A stretch of DNA of 64,000 nt, taken from Paludibacter jiangxiensis (GTDB taxonomy: Bacteria; Bacteroidota; Bacteroidia; Bacteroidales; Paludibacteraceae). Location: positions 930,001-994,000 of the forward strand of contig NZ_BDCR01000004.1 of the NCBI RefSeq assembly GCF_001618385.1, given 5' to 3'. The notes under the pieces are model-generated. The model ran no database searches. It had not been told where the DNA came from and saw only the letters and a program-made list of their open reading frames with translations. The position numbers and the translations under genes were made by a program. This document shows positions 17,156-25,054 of this stretch, in pieces (position 1 is the stretch's first letter; each line of letters begins with the position of its first letter).

Positions 17156-17947
17156 ATGAAGAAATTCTCAATATTGCTTTCTATCGTCGCGGTGCTGACC
17201 GTGCTGATTGCGGCGAAACCAAAGCCTATCAAAATATTTATGGCCGGCGATTCCACCATGGCCGACAAACCCATAGAGGGGAATCCCGAACGCGGATGGG
17301 GAATGGTGCTTCCCTCCTATTTCAACGAAAATGTAATCGTCGAAAACCATGCCCGCAACGGACGCAGCACCCGTTCATTCATCAGGGAAGGACGCTGGGA
17401 TACACTGATGAGCCGTGTAAGTACTGGCGATTACGTAATCATTGAGTTCGGACACAATGATGAAAAGGTAGATACCGATCGCGGCACTACCCTCTACGAT
17501 TTCAAGGCCAACTTCAAAAAATTTATTGCCGATGTACAGGCAAAAGGAGCCACTCCGATTATCTGTACCCCGATAGAACGTCGCAAGTTTGATGCAAACG
17601 GCAAATTTGTCGATCAGCACGGGCAATATCCCGAACAAATTCGTAAGCTGGCTAAAGAAGAGAATGTGGCCTTTATTGACTTGCAGCTTACCACACGGGC
17701 ACTAATCGAAAGCAAAGGCCCGGAAGAGTCGAAGAAACTCTTCCTGCACATTGCTCCGGGCGTGTACAAACTGGCTCCCAAAGGCCGGGAAGACGACACG
17801 CACATGTCGGTAGATGGCGCCATGGAGGTAGCTAAAATGGCTGTGGAAGGATTCAAAACGTTGGGTCTTAAATCGCTTACCGATAATCTTCGTCCCGAGA
17901 AAGAGGTAAAAGTAACCTTTACCCAACCTTTTAACGAATTAAAATAA
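17156..17947 (+). CDS. CE12 rhamnogalacturonan acetylesterase (SGNH hydrolase)
   Basis: A 263-residue exported esterase that removes acetyl groups from rhamnogalacturonan so that hydrolases can act. The four SGNH blocks are visible: GDSTM with nucleophile Ser33, NHARNGRSTRSF with the Gly-Asn oxyanion pair, IIEFGHNDEK with Asn101, and EDDTHMS with Asp213 and His216. This matches RhgT/RhaE-type CE12 proteins in length and spacing. The signal peptide is short and ends near AAKPK. It starts 65 bases after the GH28 stop and is followed 54 bases later by GH43, with no terminator between, so the three are likely one transcript. A T-rich dyad (TGTGTT / AACACA) lies at 17118-17133. Confidence 0.94.
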   Translation: MKKFSILLSIVAVLTVLIAAKPKPIKIFMAGDSTMADKPIEGNPERGWGMVLPSYFNENVIVENHARNGRSTRSFIREGRWDTLMSRVSTGDYVIIEFGHNDEKVDTDRGTTLYDFKANFKKFIADVQAKGATPIICTPIERRKFDANGKFVDQHGQYPEQIRKLAKEENVAFIDLQLTTRALIESKGPEESKKLFLHIAPGVYKLAPKGREDDTHMSVDGAMEVAKMAVEGFKTLGLKSLTDNLRPEKEVKVTFTQPFNELK

Positions 17948-18001
17948 CGGAAATACCATCAGCAATTGTGTACTTATAAACATTGAACACAAAACAGTAT
18001 T

Positions 18002-19654
18002 ATGATAAAATCTTTTTTCCTTGCGGGACTTTGTTCTATCTCTCTCGCAGTTAGCGGTCAAAACTATACTTCAAAGGTATGGCAACCCGATTTGGGCAAC
18101 GGATTGTACAAAAATCCTGTTATCTATGCCGACTATTCCGATCCTGATGTTTGCCGTGTCGGAGATGACTATTATCTGGTAGCCTCTTCGTTCGCCAATG
18201 CCCCTGCCCTGCCCATTCTTCACTCGAAAGATCTGGTCAATTGGGAGATTCTCGGGTATGCACTTGATAAGGTTCCACCGACAGAACGTTTCGATAAGAT
18301 GCAACACGGAAATGGTATCTGGGCGCCCAGCATTCGTTATCACAACAACGAATTTTATATATACGTAGGCGATCCCGATGCCGGATTGTATATGACCAAA
18401 GCTAAAAATCCTGCCGGTCCGTGGGAACCGCTCACCATGGTAAAAGAAGGGAAAGGATTAATCGATTGTTGTCCACTGTGGGACGAAGACGGACGCGCCT
18501 ATATGGTGCATGCCTTTGCCGGAAGCCGTGCAGGGATGAAAAGTGTGTTAGCCGTATTCGAAATGAATGCCGAAGGTACCAAAGCTATCTCCGAAGACCG
18601 GCTGGTATTCGACGGACACCCCAATCATTCTACTACCGAAGGATCCAAGTTTTACAAACGCAACGGTTACTATTACATTATGTGTCCTGCCGGTGGCGTA
18701 AAACCGGGCTGGCAACTGGCCATGCGTTCGAAAAGCGTTTACGGACCCTACGAAGAACGCATCGTAATGGCTCAGGGAAAATCGGAAATCAACGGTCCTC
18801 ATCAGGGTGGTTGGGTAGATACTCCCGATGGCAAACAGGATTGGTTTATTCATTTTCAGGATTTGTATGCCTACGGCCGCGTGGTGTTGCTGGAGCCAAT
18901 GAAATGGGTGAACGACTGGCCGGTAATCGGCATCGACAAAGAAGGAAAAGGCTGTGGCACTCCGGTGTCCACCTATAAAAAACCGGATGTAAGCAAAACA
19001 TACCCGGCGGTCAATCCGATAGAGAGCGATGAGTTTGACGAACTAACGCTTGGTAAACAATGGCAATGGCAAGCCAACCCGAATCCGCTGTGGGCTTTCT
19101 ACGCCGGCAATAAAGGTTACATGCGTCTCTTCTCATGGCAGTTGCTGGGTGAAGCTAAAAACCTGTGGGATGCACCTAACCTTTTGTTACAAAAATTTCC
19201 GGCACCCAATTTCAGCGCAACGACCAAGCTGACATTTAACCCGATGTACAAAGGGGAGAAAACCGGACTGGTGGTAATGGGAATGGACTACGCCACCATC
19301 GGCATCGAAAACGGAGAAAACGGGCTGATTTTAACCCAAAATTCTTGTCTAAAGGCCGACAAAGGAGCAGCAGAAACCAACCATGCCTCAATTGATTTGA
19401 AACAATCAACCGTTTTTCTTAAGGTCGATATCAAACAGAGTCGAAACAAAAACAAAGAGGGCATTCTGCAACCGACAGGCACCTGCACGTTCAGCTATAG
19501 TCTGGATGGAAAGAAGTTCCTACCCTTCGGAGAATCGTTCAAAGCACGTGAAGGAATGTGGATAGGCGCAAAAGTGGGACTATACTGCATCCGCCCCAAG
19601 GCTATCAACGACTCAGGATATACCGATGTGGACTGGTTCCGCATTGACAAGTAA
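18002..19654 (+). CDS. GH43-family arabinosidase/xylosidase-like enzyme
   Basis: A 550-residue exported enzyme (signal 1-19, ending VSGQ). The N-terminal five-bladed propeller (about 30-320) has the GH43 triad: general base Asp in YSDPDV, the pKa-tuning Asp in CCPLWDEDG, and the acid Glu in STTEGSKF; HGNGIWAPSI is another family mark. The C-terminal half (about 345-550) is a beta-sandwich of the type found in many beta-xylosidase or arabinofuranosidase GH43 proteins. In a rhamnogalacturonan locus it probably trims arabinose or xylose side chains. Last gene of the plus-strand run, with a strong terminator 22 bases later. Sugar specificity is inferred. Confidence 0.92.
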   Translation: MIKSFFLAGLCSISLAVSGQNYTSKVWQPDLGNGLYKNPVIYADYSDPDVCRVGDDYYLVASSFANAPALPILHSKDLVNWEILGYALDKVPPTERFDKMQHGNGIWAPSIRYHNNEFYIYVGDPDAGLYMTKAKNPAGPWEPLTMVKEGKGLIDCCPLWDEDGRAYMVHAFAGSRAGMKSVLAVFEMNAEGTKAISEDRLVFDGHPNHSTTEGSKFYKRNGYYYIMCPAGGVKPGWQLAMRSKSVYGPYEERIVMAQGKSEINGPHQGGWVDTPDGKQDWFIHFQDLYAYGRVVLLEPMKWVNDWPVIGIDKEGKGCGTPVSTYKKPDVSKTYPAVNPIESDEFDELTLGKQWQWQANPNPLWAFYAGNKGYMRLFSWQLLGEAKNLWDAPNLLLQKFPAPNFSATTKLTFNPMYKGEKTGLVVMGMDYATIGIENGENGLILTQNSCLKADKGAAETNHASIDLKQSTVFLKVDIKQSRNKNKEGILQPTGTCTFSYSLDGKKFLPFGESFKAREGMWIGAKVGLYCIRPKAINDSGYTDVDWFRIDK

Positions 19655-19675
19655 AATTTTTATATTTCTTTTCAC

Positions 19676-19711
19676 AAAGGCTGCTTCATCGTTTTGTATG
19701 AAGCAGCCTTT
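19676..19711 (+). terminator. Terminator at the end of the pectin locus
   Basis: A perfect 14-bp stem (AAAGGCTGCTTCAT / ATGAAGCAGCCTTT) with an 8-base loop, followed by TGTTTT. It closes the GH28-CE12-GH43 transcript. Confidence 0.9.
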
Positions 19712-19800
19712 TGTTTTACCTTTACAAACAAGCAAGTTACAAATCAGATCAAATCAGGCTATTTCTTATTCTTAGCTACTTTTTGTTGGCAAAATAAACG

Positions 19801-19808
19801 TATATTTG
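19801..19808 (+). promoter_or_regulatory. Promoter -7 box of the cupin gene
   Basis: TATATTTG matches TAnnTTTG, 53 bases before the ATG at 19862. No clear -33 element at the usual distance. Confidence 0.5.
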
Positions 19809-19861
19809 GCGTCGTGCATCACCCACATCATCGTTCGTCTGCGAACTCAATACTTTTGACT

Positions 19862-20359
19862 ATGGCAACCATTATTAAAAGCGAAGAGCGGAACTTTAGC
19901 GAGAGTCCCAACAAAATAGACGGATTCAAAATCTTTACGGAACAATCGAGAGTTATGAAGGGGGTCAATCCTAAAAATCTCAATTTTGACATCCGCTTAC
20001 TACAACCCCAACAATGCTCTGCTCCTTATCATTTTCATCGTTTTTCGGAAGAGCTGTTTGTAATACTTTCAGGCTCGTGTACGCTGAGAACTCCTAATGG
20101 TTTTGATACTGTTAGCGTGGGCGACATTCTGTTTTTTGAAATGGGAGAGTCAGGCGCTCATCAGCTTTACAACCACACGGATGCTCCGTGCACATTCCTT
20201 GACATCAGAACTTATATCGGATTTGATGTGTGCGAATATCCTGATTCCAACAAACTGTTGATTGCTCCTTCATTCGAAATATTCGCCAAGGATGCAACGC
20301 TGAACTATTTTGAAGGTGAGGAGAAAATTCCTGAAAAATGGAGAAACGAATGGAAATAA
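19862..20359 (+). CDS. Cupin-domain protein
   Basis: A 165-residue cytoplasmic protein. The start is the ATG at 19862 (MATIIKSEERNF), which follows the promoter box; the frame is open further upstream but without a good start. The double-stranded beta-helix of a cupin is seen in PYHFHRFSEELFVILSG (two His and one Glu as metal ligands) and, after the turn GDILFF, the last ligand in GAHQLYNHTD. Single-domain cupins of this size bind sugars or act as isomerases or oxygenases; nothing here fixes the substrate. It follows the pectin locus, so a sugar-related task is possible but unproven. Next gene 54 bases on, same strand. Confidence 0.85.
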   Translation: MATIIKSEERNFSESPNKIDGFKIFTEQSRVMKGVNPKNLNFDIRLLQPQQCSAPYHFHRFSEELFVILSGSCTLRTPNGFDTVSVGDILFFEMGESGAHQLYNHTDAPCTFLDIRTYIGFDVCEYPDSNKLLIAPSFEIFAKDATLNYFEGEEKIPEKWRNEWK

Positions 20360-20413
20360 AAGCTCATTTATCAAACCCGGTCACACTACACATAATCTTA
20401 TAATCAATTAAAT

Positions 20414-20914
20414 ATGAAACGAACACTATTTTTCCTTTTTGTTGCAGGGATAATTTCTATCAGCAGCCTTCATGCGCAACAGTTATACGCCGGAATGGGA
20501 GGAATAAAAACGCATTTTCAGATTTATTCCGACACTACGAATCTTGAAGTAACGGATCAGATACTTATTAAACAGGCCGAAAAAAAATCTTATCTCGATG
20601 CTGTTTATCAAGCTGGATATGGCTATGGATACGAGTCGTATCATCTGGAATTTGTCACCAACAAAGCCCTGATTGTAGAGAATTTCAAAAAGAGGGCTGG
20701 GAGAGACAATGAGAAGAAAATCAAGATGATCTTCATTGATGCCAACCACAAGGAGTTAGCCACAGTGACACGACCTTTCAGCTCAACAAATTCAACTTCT
20801 TCATCACAACCAGATAATAATTGTACCTTTTACTCCATTGATCTGATCAACATACCGCTTCTTTTGCTGGATAAAACCGCAACCATCAACCTTATCGCAT
20901 TGGAAGCAATCTAA
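20414..20914 (+). CDS. Secreted protein of unknown function
   Basis: A 166-residue protein with a signal peptide (MKRTLFFLFVAGIISISSLHAQ, cleaved near residue 22). The mature part begins QLYAGMGGIKTHFQIYSDTTNLEV, has a Tyr/Gly-rich stretch (YQAGYGYGYESYHLEF) and a Ser/Thr-rich segment near residue 120, then a hydrophobic end. The pattern suggests a small beta-rich envelope or periplasmic protein. No family was recognised and there are no Cys pairs or catalytic-looking motifs. It shares a strand with the cupin gene and is followed by a structured element at 20987-21059. Confidence 0.7.
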   Translation: MKRTLFFLFVAGIISISSLHAQQLYAGMGGIKTHFQIYSDTTNLEVTDQILIKQAEKKSYLDAVYQAGYGYGYESYHLEFVTNKALIVENFKKRAGRDNEKKIKMIFIDANHKELATVTRPFSSTNSTSSSQPDNNCTFYSIDLINIPLLLLDKTATINLIALEAI

Positions 20915-20986
20915 AAGTCAGTCTGTATAGGCGAAATACAATTCGTAATCAAATTAAATCTGGACATTTCAACGTCCTTGATAGTT

Positions 20987-21059
20987 TAGACAACAAAACC
21001 TTAATGCATAAGTCGGGGCCTTCGGTTGAAGGTGGAACGCAGCATTAAGGCTTTGTCTA
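20987..21059. terminator. Long two-level hairpin between convergent genes
   Basis: Outer arms 20987-21007 and 21042-21059 pair almost fully (TAGACAA... and CCTTAATGC with GCATTAAGG...TTGTCTA), and a second hairpin (CCTTC-GGTT-GAAGG, 21019-21032) sits inside. The genes on both sides point towards it, so it probably ends transcription from both directions. The internal hairpin makes it larger than a normal terminator. Confidence 0.6.
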
Positions 21060-21111
21060 TTTATATACCTACCTTACTCACAAAAACCGAATAAGGATCA
21101 GCAAATCAAAT

Positions 21112-22869
21112 TCACAACAGTTTGAGAATGGAATAGGTCTGTCCCGGAACAGTAACAGTTACCGTGTTGTCCTTTTTCTGTAACTTCAACGCTTTTCCTG
21201 CCAGTACTGATGTTTTCACATATTTCAGCGGGAGATCAAAACTAGCTGTGGCTTCTTTCCCCGACGGATTCAGAATAACAAGCACGACATCTTTGTTGTT
21301 GGCACGGGCATACACAAACGGGTAGGTTTTCGACTGTGCAAACAAGGGGATAAATTCGGCATAATTAGCAAGTGCCGGTTCGGTATGTTTCAGGGCAATC
21401 AGTTTACGTGTTTTGTTTAACAAGGAATTAGGAACCTTCTCTTCGTCTGCAACATTGGGCGCATTTATTGCGGAATCCACAGGCAAATATAGCTTTTCGG
21501 ATGCTGCCGTCGAAAAGCCGAGATTTTTGCCCGATGTCCATTGCATGGGCGTGCGGGCTCCGTTTCGGGGACGGTAGGCTCCTTCCACCTGCGGCCAGTC
21601 GGAAGGCATTTGCTTCATCCCTATCTCGTTACCATAATAGATAAACGGAACGCCCGGCATGGTCAATCCGAATGCATAAATAATCTCCAGATCATCATCG
21701 CTGCGCTTGTTTCCTAGACGCGCATTATCGTGATTACCGAGCGGCAGGCTGATATAGCCTTTTCCTTTGGTCGGATTATACTGAACCATGAAGTTGTCGA
21801 GAAAATGTTTGATATCGCCTTTCCCTTCCACATCAAAATAGCTGTGACCTTCGGAAACTCCGTTCAGAATACGCCAGCCTTCTTTTTGGAAAAGGTCGTT
21901 GTAGCCGTCAAACCAATGGAAGAAGTCGGCATTGAAACAACCATCAAGCGCATCGAGAGGATAGGACCATTCGGATACCGTGAAAGCATTCGGATACTCA
22001 TTTTTCAGCATCGCCCGCACCTCTTTCCAGAACTTTTTAGTGGCATCTTCATGCGTATTGAAAAACTGCTGATTACCCTGAATATTCGCGGTTTTGGCCA
22101 GTGCGCCCGCCATGTCGGCACGAAAACCGTCGGCACCGAGCGACATCCAGAAACGCACTACATTCTTCATCTCTTCGCGCATCGACATCACATCGGGATG
22201 GTCGGTCGGCAACTGCCATTTACAGGCAGTATCGGGCAATGCAAACCCATAATTGAGAGCCGGTTCACAATAGTAGAAATTCCGCATATACTGACCGTTG
22301 CGAGTGCCATATCCCTTTACAAACGAATCGAGATACCTGCGCGGAGGATTTGTCCAGATATTGTCCGTCCAGATATACCAATTTGAATAGCGGTTTTTCT
22401 GTTGCTGAGCGGAGGCGTTAAACCACGGATGATCCATAGACGTGTAGCTTGCCACAAAATCGAACAAGACATGAAGCCCTCTTTTATGAGCTTCTGCAAA
22501 CAAAGTTTTGGCATCGTCGTTGGTGCCGTAACGGGGTGCTACCTTATAGTAGTCTGAAATATCGTATCCGGCATCACAAAACGGAGATTCAAAAAAAGGA
22601 TTGAGCCAAATAGCATCCACGCCAAGACTTTTGATATAATCCAATTTTTGGGTAATTCCTTTGAGATCGCCTATGCCATCGCCATCAGAATCGTAGAATG
22701 TTTGAGGATAAATTTGGTAAAATACGGCATTTTTAGCCCAATCAGGACAATCGGGAATTGTGTAATTACCCGTTATTCTATTTGCTTCCTGCGTCTGACT
22801 TTCGACACGTTGAAATGAAAGCAGAGCAAGCAAAATAAAGAACACGATATGAAGACCGTTATTTTTCAT
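21112..22869 (-). CDS. GH13 alpha-amylase-family enzyme
   Basis: A 585-residue exported enzyme; the ATG at 22867-22869 gives MKNNGLHIVFFILLALLSFQ, a clean signal, and follows a full promoter. The GH13 barrel starts at NAVFYQIYPQTFYDSDGDGIGDLKGI, typical of oligo-1,6-glucosidase or trehalose-synthase-like members. Nucleophile Asp in GFRADMAGAL, acid Glu in TVSEWSYP and the transition-state His-Asp in LGNHDNARL are all present. Odd: conserved region I, normally DxVxNHTS, reads DFVASYTSMDHPWF, so the usual Asn-His is Ser-Tyr. It probably cuts alpha-glucosides in the periplasm; the region I change leaves the exact activity open. Confidence 0.93.
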   Translation of the reverse strand: MKNNGLHIVFFILLALLSFQRVESQTQEANRITGNYTIPDCPDWAKNAVFYQIYPQTFYDSDGDGIGDLKGITQKLDYIKSLGVDAIWLNPFFESPFCDAGYDISDYYKVAPRYGTNDDAKTLFAEAHKRGLHVLFDFVASYTSMDHPWFNASAQQQKNRYSNWYIWTDNIWTNPPRRYLDSFVKGYGTRNGQYMRNFYYCEPALNYGFALPDTACKWQLPTDHPDVMSMREEMKNVVRFWMSLGADGFRADMAGALAKTANIQGNQQFFNTHEDATKKFWKEVRAMLKNEYPNAFTVSEWSYPLDALDGCFNADFFHWFDGYNDLFQKEGWRILNGVSEGHSYFDVEGKGDIKHFLDNFMVQYNPTKGKGYISLPLGNHDNARLGNKRSDDDLEIIYAFGLTMPGVPFIYYGNEIGMKQMPSDWPQVEGAYRPRNGARTPMQWTSGKNLGFSTAASEKLYLPVDSAINAPNVADEEKVPNSLLNKTRKLIALKHTEPALANYAEFIPLFAQSKTYPFVYARANNKDVVLVILNPSGKEATASFDLPLKYVKTSVLAGKALKLQKKDNTVTVTVPGQTYSILKLL

Positions 22870-22905
22870 GAGTAAAAGGTTAAAGTTATAACTGTAAGGA
22901 AGTTT

Positions 22906-22936
22906 CAAAGATACGATAACTTTAATAGCTGACCAA
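22906..22936 (-). promoter_or_regulatory. Promoter of the GH13 gene
   Basis: On the minus strand TTG (22936-22934), a 20-base spacer, then TATCTTTG (22913-22906), an almost ideal Bacteroidetes promoter, 36 bases before the ATG at 22869. Confidence 0.7.
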
Positions 22937-22941
22937 TAAAA

Positions 22942-22996
22942 AAGCACTTTACTTCTCTGTGGCTTTGGCATTAAACCACACAAAAGCAAAGTGCTT
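22942..22996 (-). terminator. Terminator after the tannase-like gene
   Basis: Outer stem AAGCACTTT / AAAGTGCTT (9 bp) with an inner TGTGG / CCACA stem, followed on the minus strand by TTTTTTATT. It lies downstream of the gene at 23059 and just before the GH13 promoter. Confidence 0.75.
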
Positions 22997-23058
22997 CTAT
23001 TTTCAATCATATTCCCGGGAGCATCCCGCTACCAGTAGAAAACCAGTATTTCCAGAGG

Positions 23059-24798
23059 CTATTTATCGGCGCTGACGTACGAAGAAACCTGGTCGGCAGG
23101 ACCGCCAACATATTTCGGATAGTTGGGATAGGAACACAACAAATAACCCGCACCTTGTTGTTTCGGGCTGATCCGGCCTTTTGTATCGACCATCAGCGTT
23201 TTTGCCGGAGCCTGTCTCTTTTCCACCCAGTTGACCAGCATATCCATATTATCATCACCGTTGGGAGACGGGATATTTTTCACATCCACAGGCTTGCCTT
23301 CACCGTTCATCTTATAGCTGCGTCCCGACAAACCATGACCGGCTTGAGGCACAACGTACATACGAGCAAACTTGTCAATTGTAGGACGACCCATTTTGTC
23401 AAGCAGCGACTGGTAATAGTCAAGTTGAGCACCCGGCGATGCAATATTATCCATTGTGCCGATGGTAAGAATCATTTTTCCACCGTTTTTATAGAAAGCC
23501 GAAAGATCTGGATTGGTAGAATCAAGCCATTCAGAGAGCAATTTGCGACGATCATTCCATTTACCACCTTCAACATAATCGAGCGGGTTGGCCTTAATAT
23601 CCTGCATAAGGAATCCTGTCACACCCAGTGTACCCATAAAATTGTGGATTTGTGCGTTTTCAGCAGCGCCCTCCTGTCCTTTGTAACGACGGCCGTCAAT
23701 CATTCCAAAACCATCAGGTTCAATCGTGGGAAGCCACATGCCAAAGCTTTTTACGCCGTTGGCCAAAGGAGTCGCAAACTTATAGTTACTGTACACAAAC
23801 TCCATCGTTTTGATCTGTTCATTGGTAAGTTTTGCCGATGTCGATTTATCCGACGGATCGGGATCAGTATTGTTCGGAGCACGCAATGCTGCCCAGGGAT
23901 CTTTCGGGCCAATACCATCGTTTACGTTGAAAATAGCACGGGCAGCCATGTAGTTATTGATAATACCGTCGGAAAGGCCGTCAAGTTTGTCGCATTGACG
24001 CAAGAATTCGGCACGGATGGTGCTCACCTTGGCAGGAGTAACCCAGTTTTTTGCAGGTATTTCCCGAATACGAATCAGTTCGGGAGCCAACATCAGGCTC
24101 GAGAAATTGACAATAGGCACATTTGCAATAATGCCGTTATAATCTTTCGGATAACGTTGCGCAACGGTCAGAGCTTCGAGGCCTCCGTGCGAAGTTCCTA
24201 CGTAGTAGTTGTAAGCAGGACGTTTCCCGTACAATCTTTGCATAATCACCATGGCTGCATCATGCGTTTTTTTCATCTGCATGTATCCCATGTTTTTGAT
24301 CGCCTCATCATTCATCGCCCACTCATCGCCCGAAGTAGGTCCCGAAGCCAATGGTTTTTGCTGCGGTCCGCCGAAGCCCATGCCGCCGGCCTGGTGTCCG
24401 GAATCGCTTCCATAAAGCGCAAAGCCTTTATTGATCAATGGATTTCTACCTTCTCTTACCGTAATGGTTCCGTTCATACCTCCACCACCGGCTTGCATAG
24501 CATGTTGTGTCCAACTGGCCGGAAGGAGTACGCGGAAGTTAATCGGCCAGCCTTGTGGGTCGACAGGGAAGATGGAGCCTTCAACTACAGCATAAGCCGG
24601 AGTAGTTTCTGTTGCTTCAATCCAGCGCGGTTCATACAACTTTACTGATCCTACCGGCTCTCCTATCTGTGAAGGAGCAATGGAGGTACCGACTTTTGTC
24701 AAATCGGCCTTTGTGATGGAAATAGTCTTGTTCTGAGCAAAAGCCATATTTCCAATCAAAAGAAACGATACAAGAATAATACTACCTATTTTTCTCAT
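23059..24798 (-). CDS. Tannase/feruloyl-esterase-like alpha/beta hydrolase
   Basis: A 579-residue exported serine esterase (start ATG at 24796-24798; signal MRKIGSIILVSFLLIGNMAFAQ). Family marks: GGGGMNGTI oxyanion region, YYVGTSHGGLEAL with the nucleophile Ser, LTIGTMDNIASPGAQLDYY with the acid Asp, and VPQAGHGLSG with the His. Canonical tannases read GCS and GHC here, with the two Cys joined in a disulfide; this protein has Thr and Gly instead, so both partners are lost together. It should cut aromatic or other esters on plant polysaccharides, for example feruloyl groups on arabinan side chains, which fits the GH51 gene upstream. The ester type is not known. Confidence 0.86.
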   Translation of the reverse strand: MRKIGSIILVSFLLIGNMAFAQNKTISITKADLTKVGTSIAPSQIGEPVGSVKLYEPRWIEATETTPAYAVVEGSIFPVDPQGWPINFRVLLPASWTQHAMQAGGGGMNGTITVREGRNPLINKGFALYGSDSGHQAGGMGFGGPQQKPLASGPTSGDEWAMNDEAIKNMGYMQMKKTHDAAMVIMQRLYGKRPAYNYYVGTSHGGLEALTVAQRYPKDYNGIIANVPIVNFSSLMLAPELIRIREIPAKNWVTPAKVSTIRAEFLRQCDKLDGLSDGIINNYMAARAIFNVNDGIGPKDPWAALRAPNNTDPDPSDKSTSAKLTNEQIKTMEFVYSNYKFATPLANGVKSFGMWLPTIEPDGFGMIDGRRYKGQEGAAENAQIHNFMGTLGVTGFLMQDIKANPLDYVEGGKWNDRRKLLSEWLDSTNPDLSAFYKNGGKMILTIGTMDNIASPGAQLDYYQSLLDKMGRPTIDKFARMYVVPQAGHGLSGRSYKMNGEGKPVDVKNIPSPNGDDNMDMLVNWVEKRQAPAKTLMVDTKGRISPKQQGAGYLLCSYPNYPKYVGGPADQVSSYVSADK

Positions 24799-24993
24799 GT
24801 TTTTAAGATTAATACCGAATGAAAGCCGCATGATAAAATTTCATCCTTTATACATACAAAAACGAATCATGCTCGTTCGCATTGATAATCAGATATCAAC
24901 GCACAAACTATTTATTTACTTAATATATCAAAATTAGACCAATTGCAAATATACAATTTTACCCTAATTTTTTGGAAGGTATTTAAACACGAT

Positions 24994-25024
24994 AACAGGA
25001 CAGCATATTACCTGCCGTCCTGTT
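24994..25024 (-). terminator. Candidate terminator of the GH51 gene
   Basis: An 8-bp stem (AACAGGAC / GTCCTGTT) with a 15-base loop, 30 bases downstream of the GH51 stop. The T-run on the minus strand is weak (GTTTAAA). Confidence 0.5.
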
Positions 25025-25054
25025 AAGAACAATATCCAATCACGAATAACCCTT

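Noticed and set aside
20987-21059. Riboswitch upstream of a gene
   Set aside because: Both flanking genes point towards it, so it is in 3' regions, not in a leader.
21730-22386. 218-residue open frame on the plus strand
   Set aside because: Antisense to the GH13 gene; no signal, no motif.
23155-24648. 497-residue open frame on the plus strand
   Set aside because: It runs antisense to the tannase-like gene, is rich in His/Arg/Phe/Ile, has no recognisable motif, and the minus-strand gene has full family marks.
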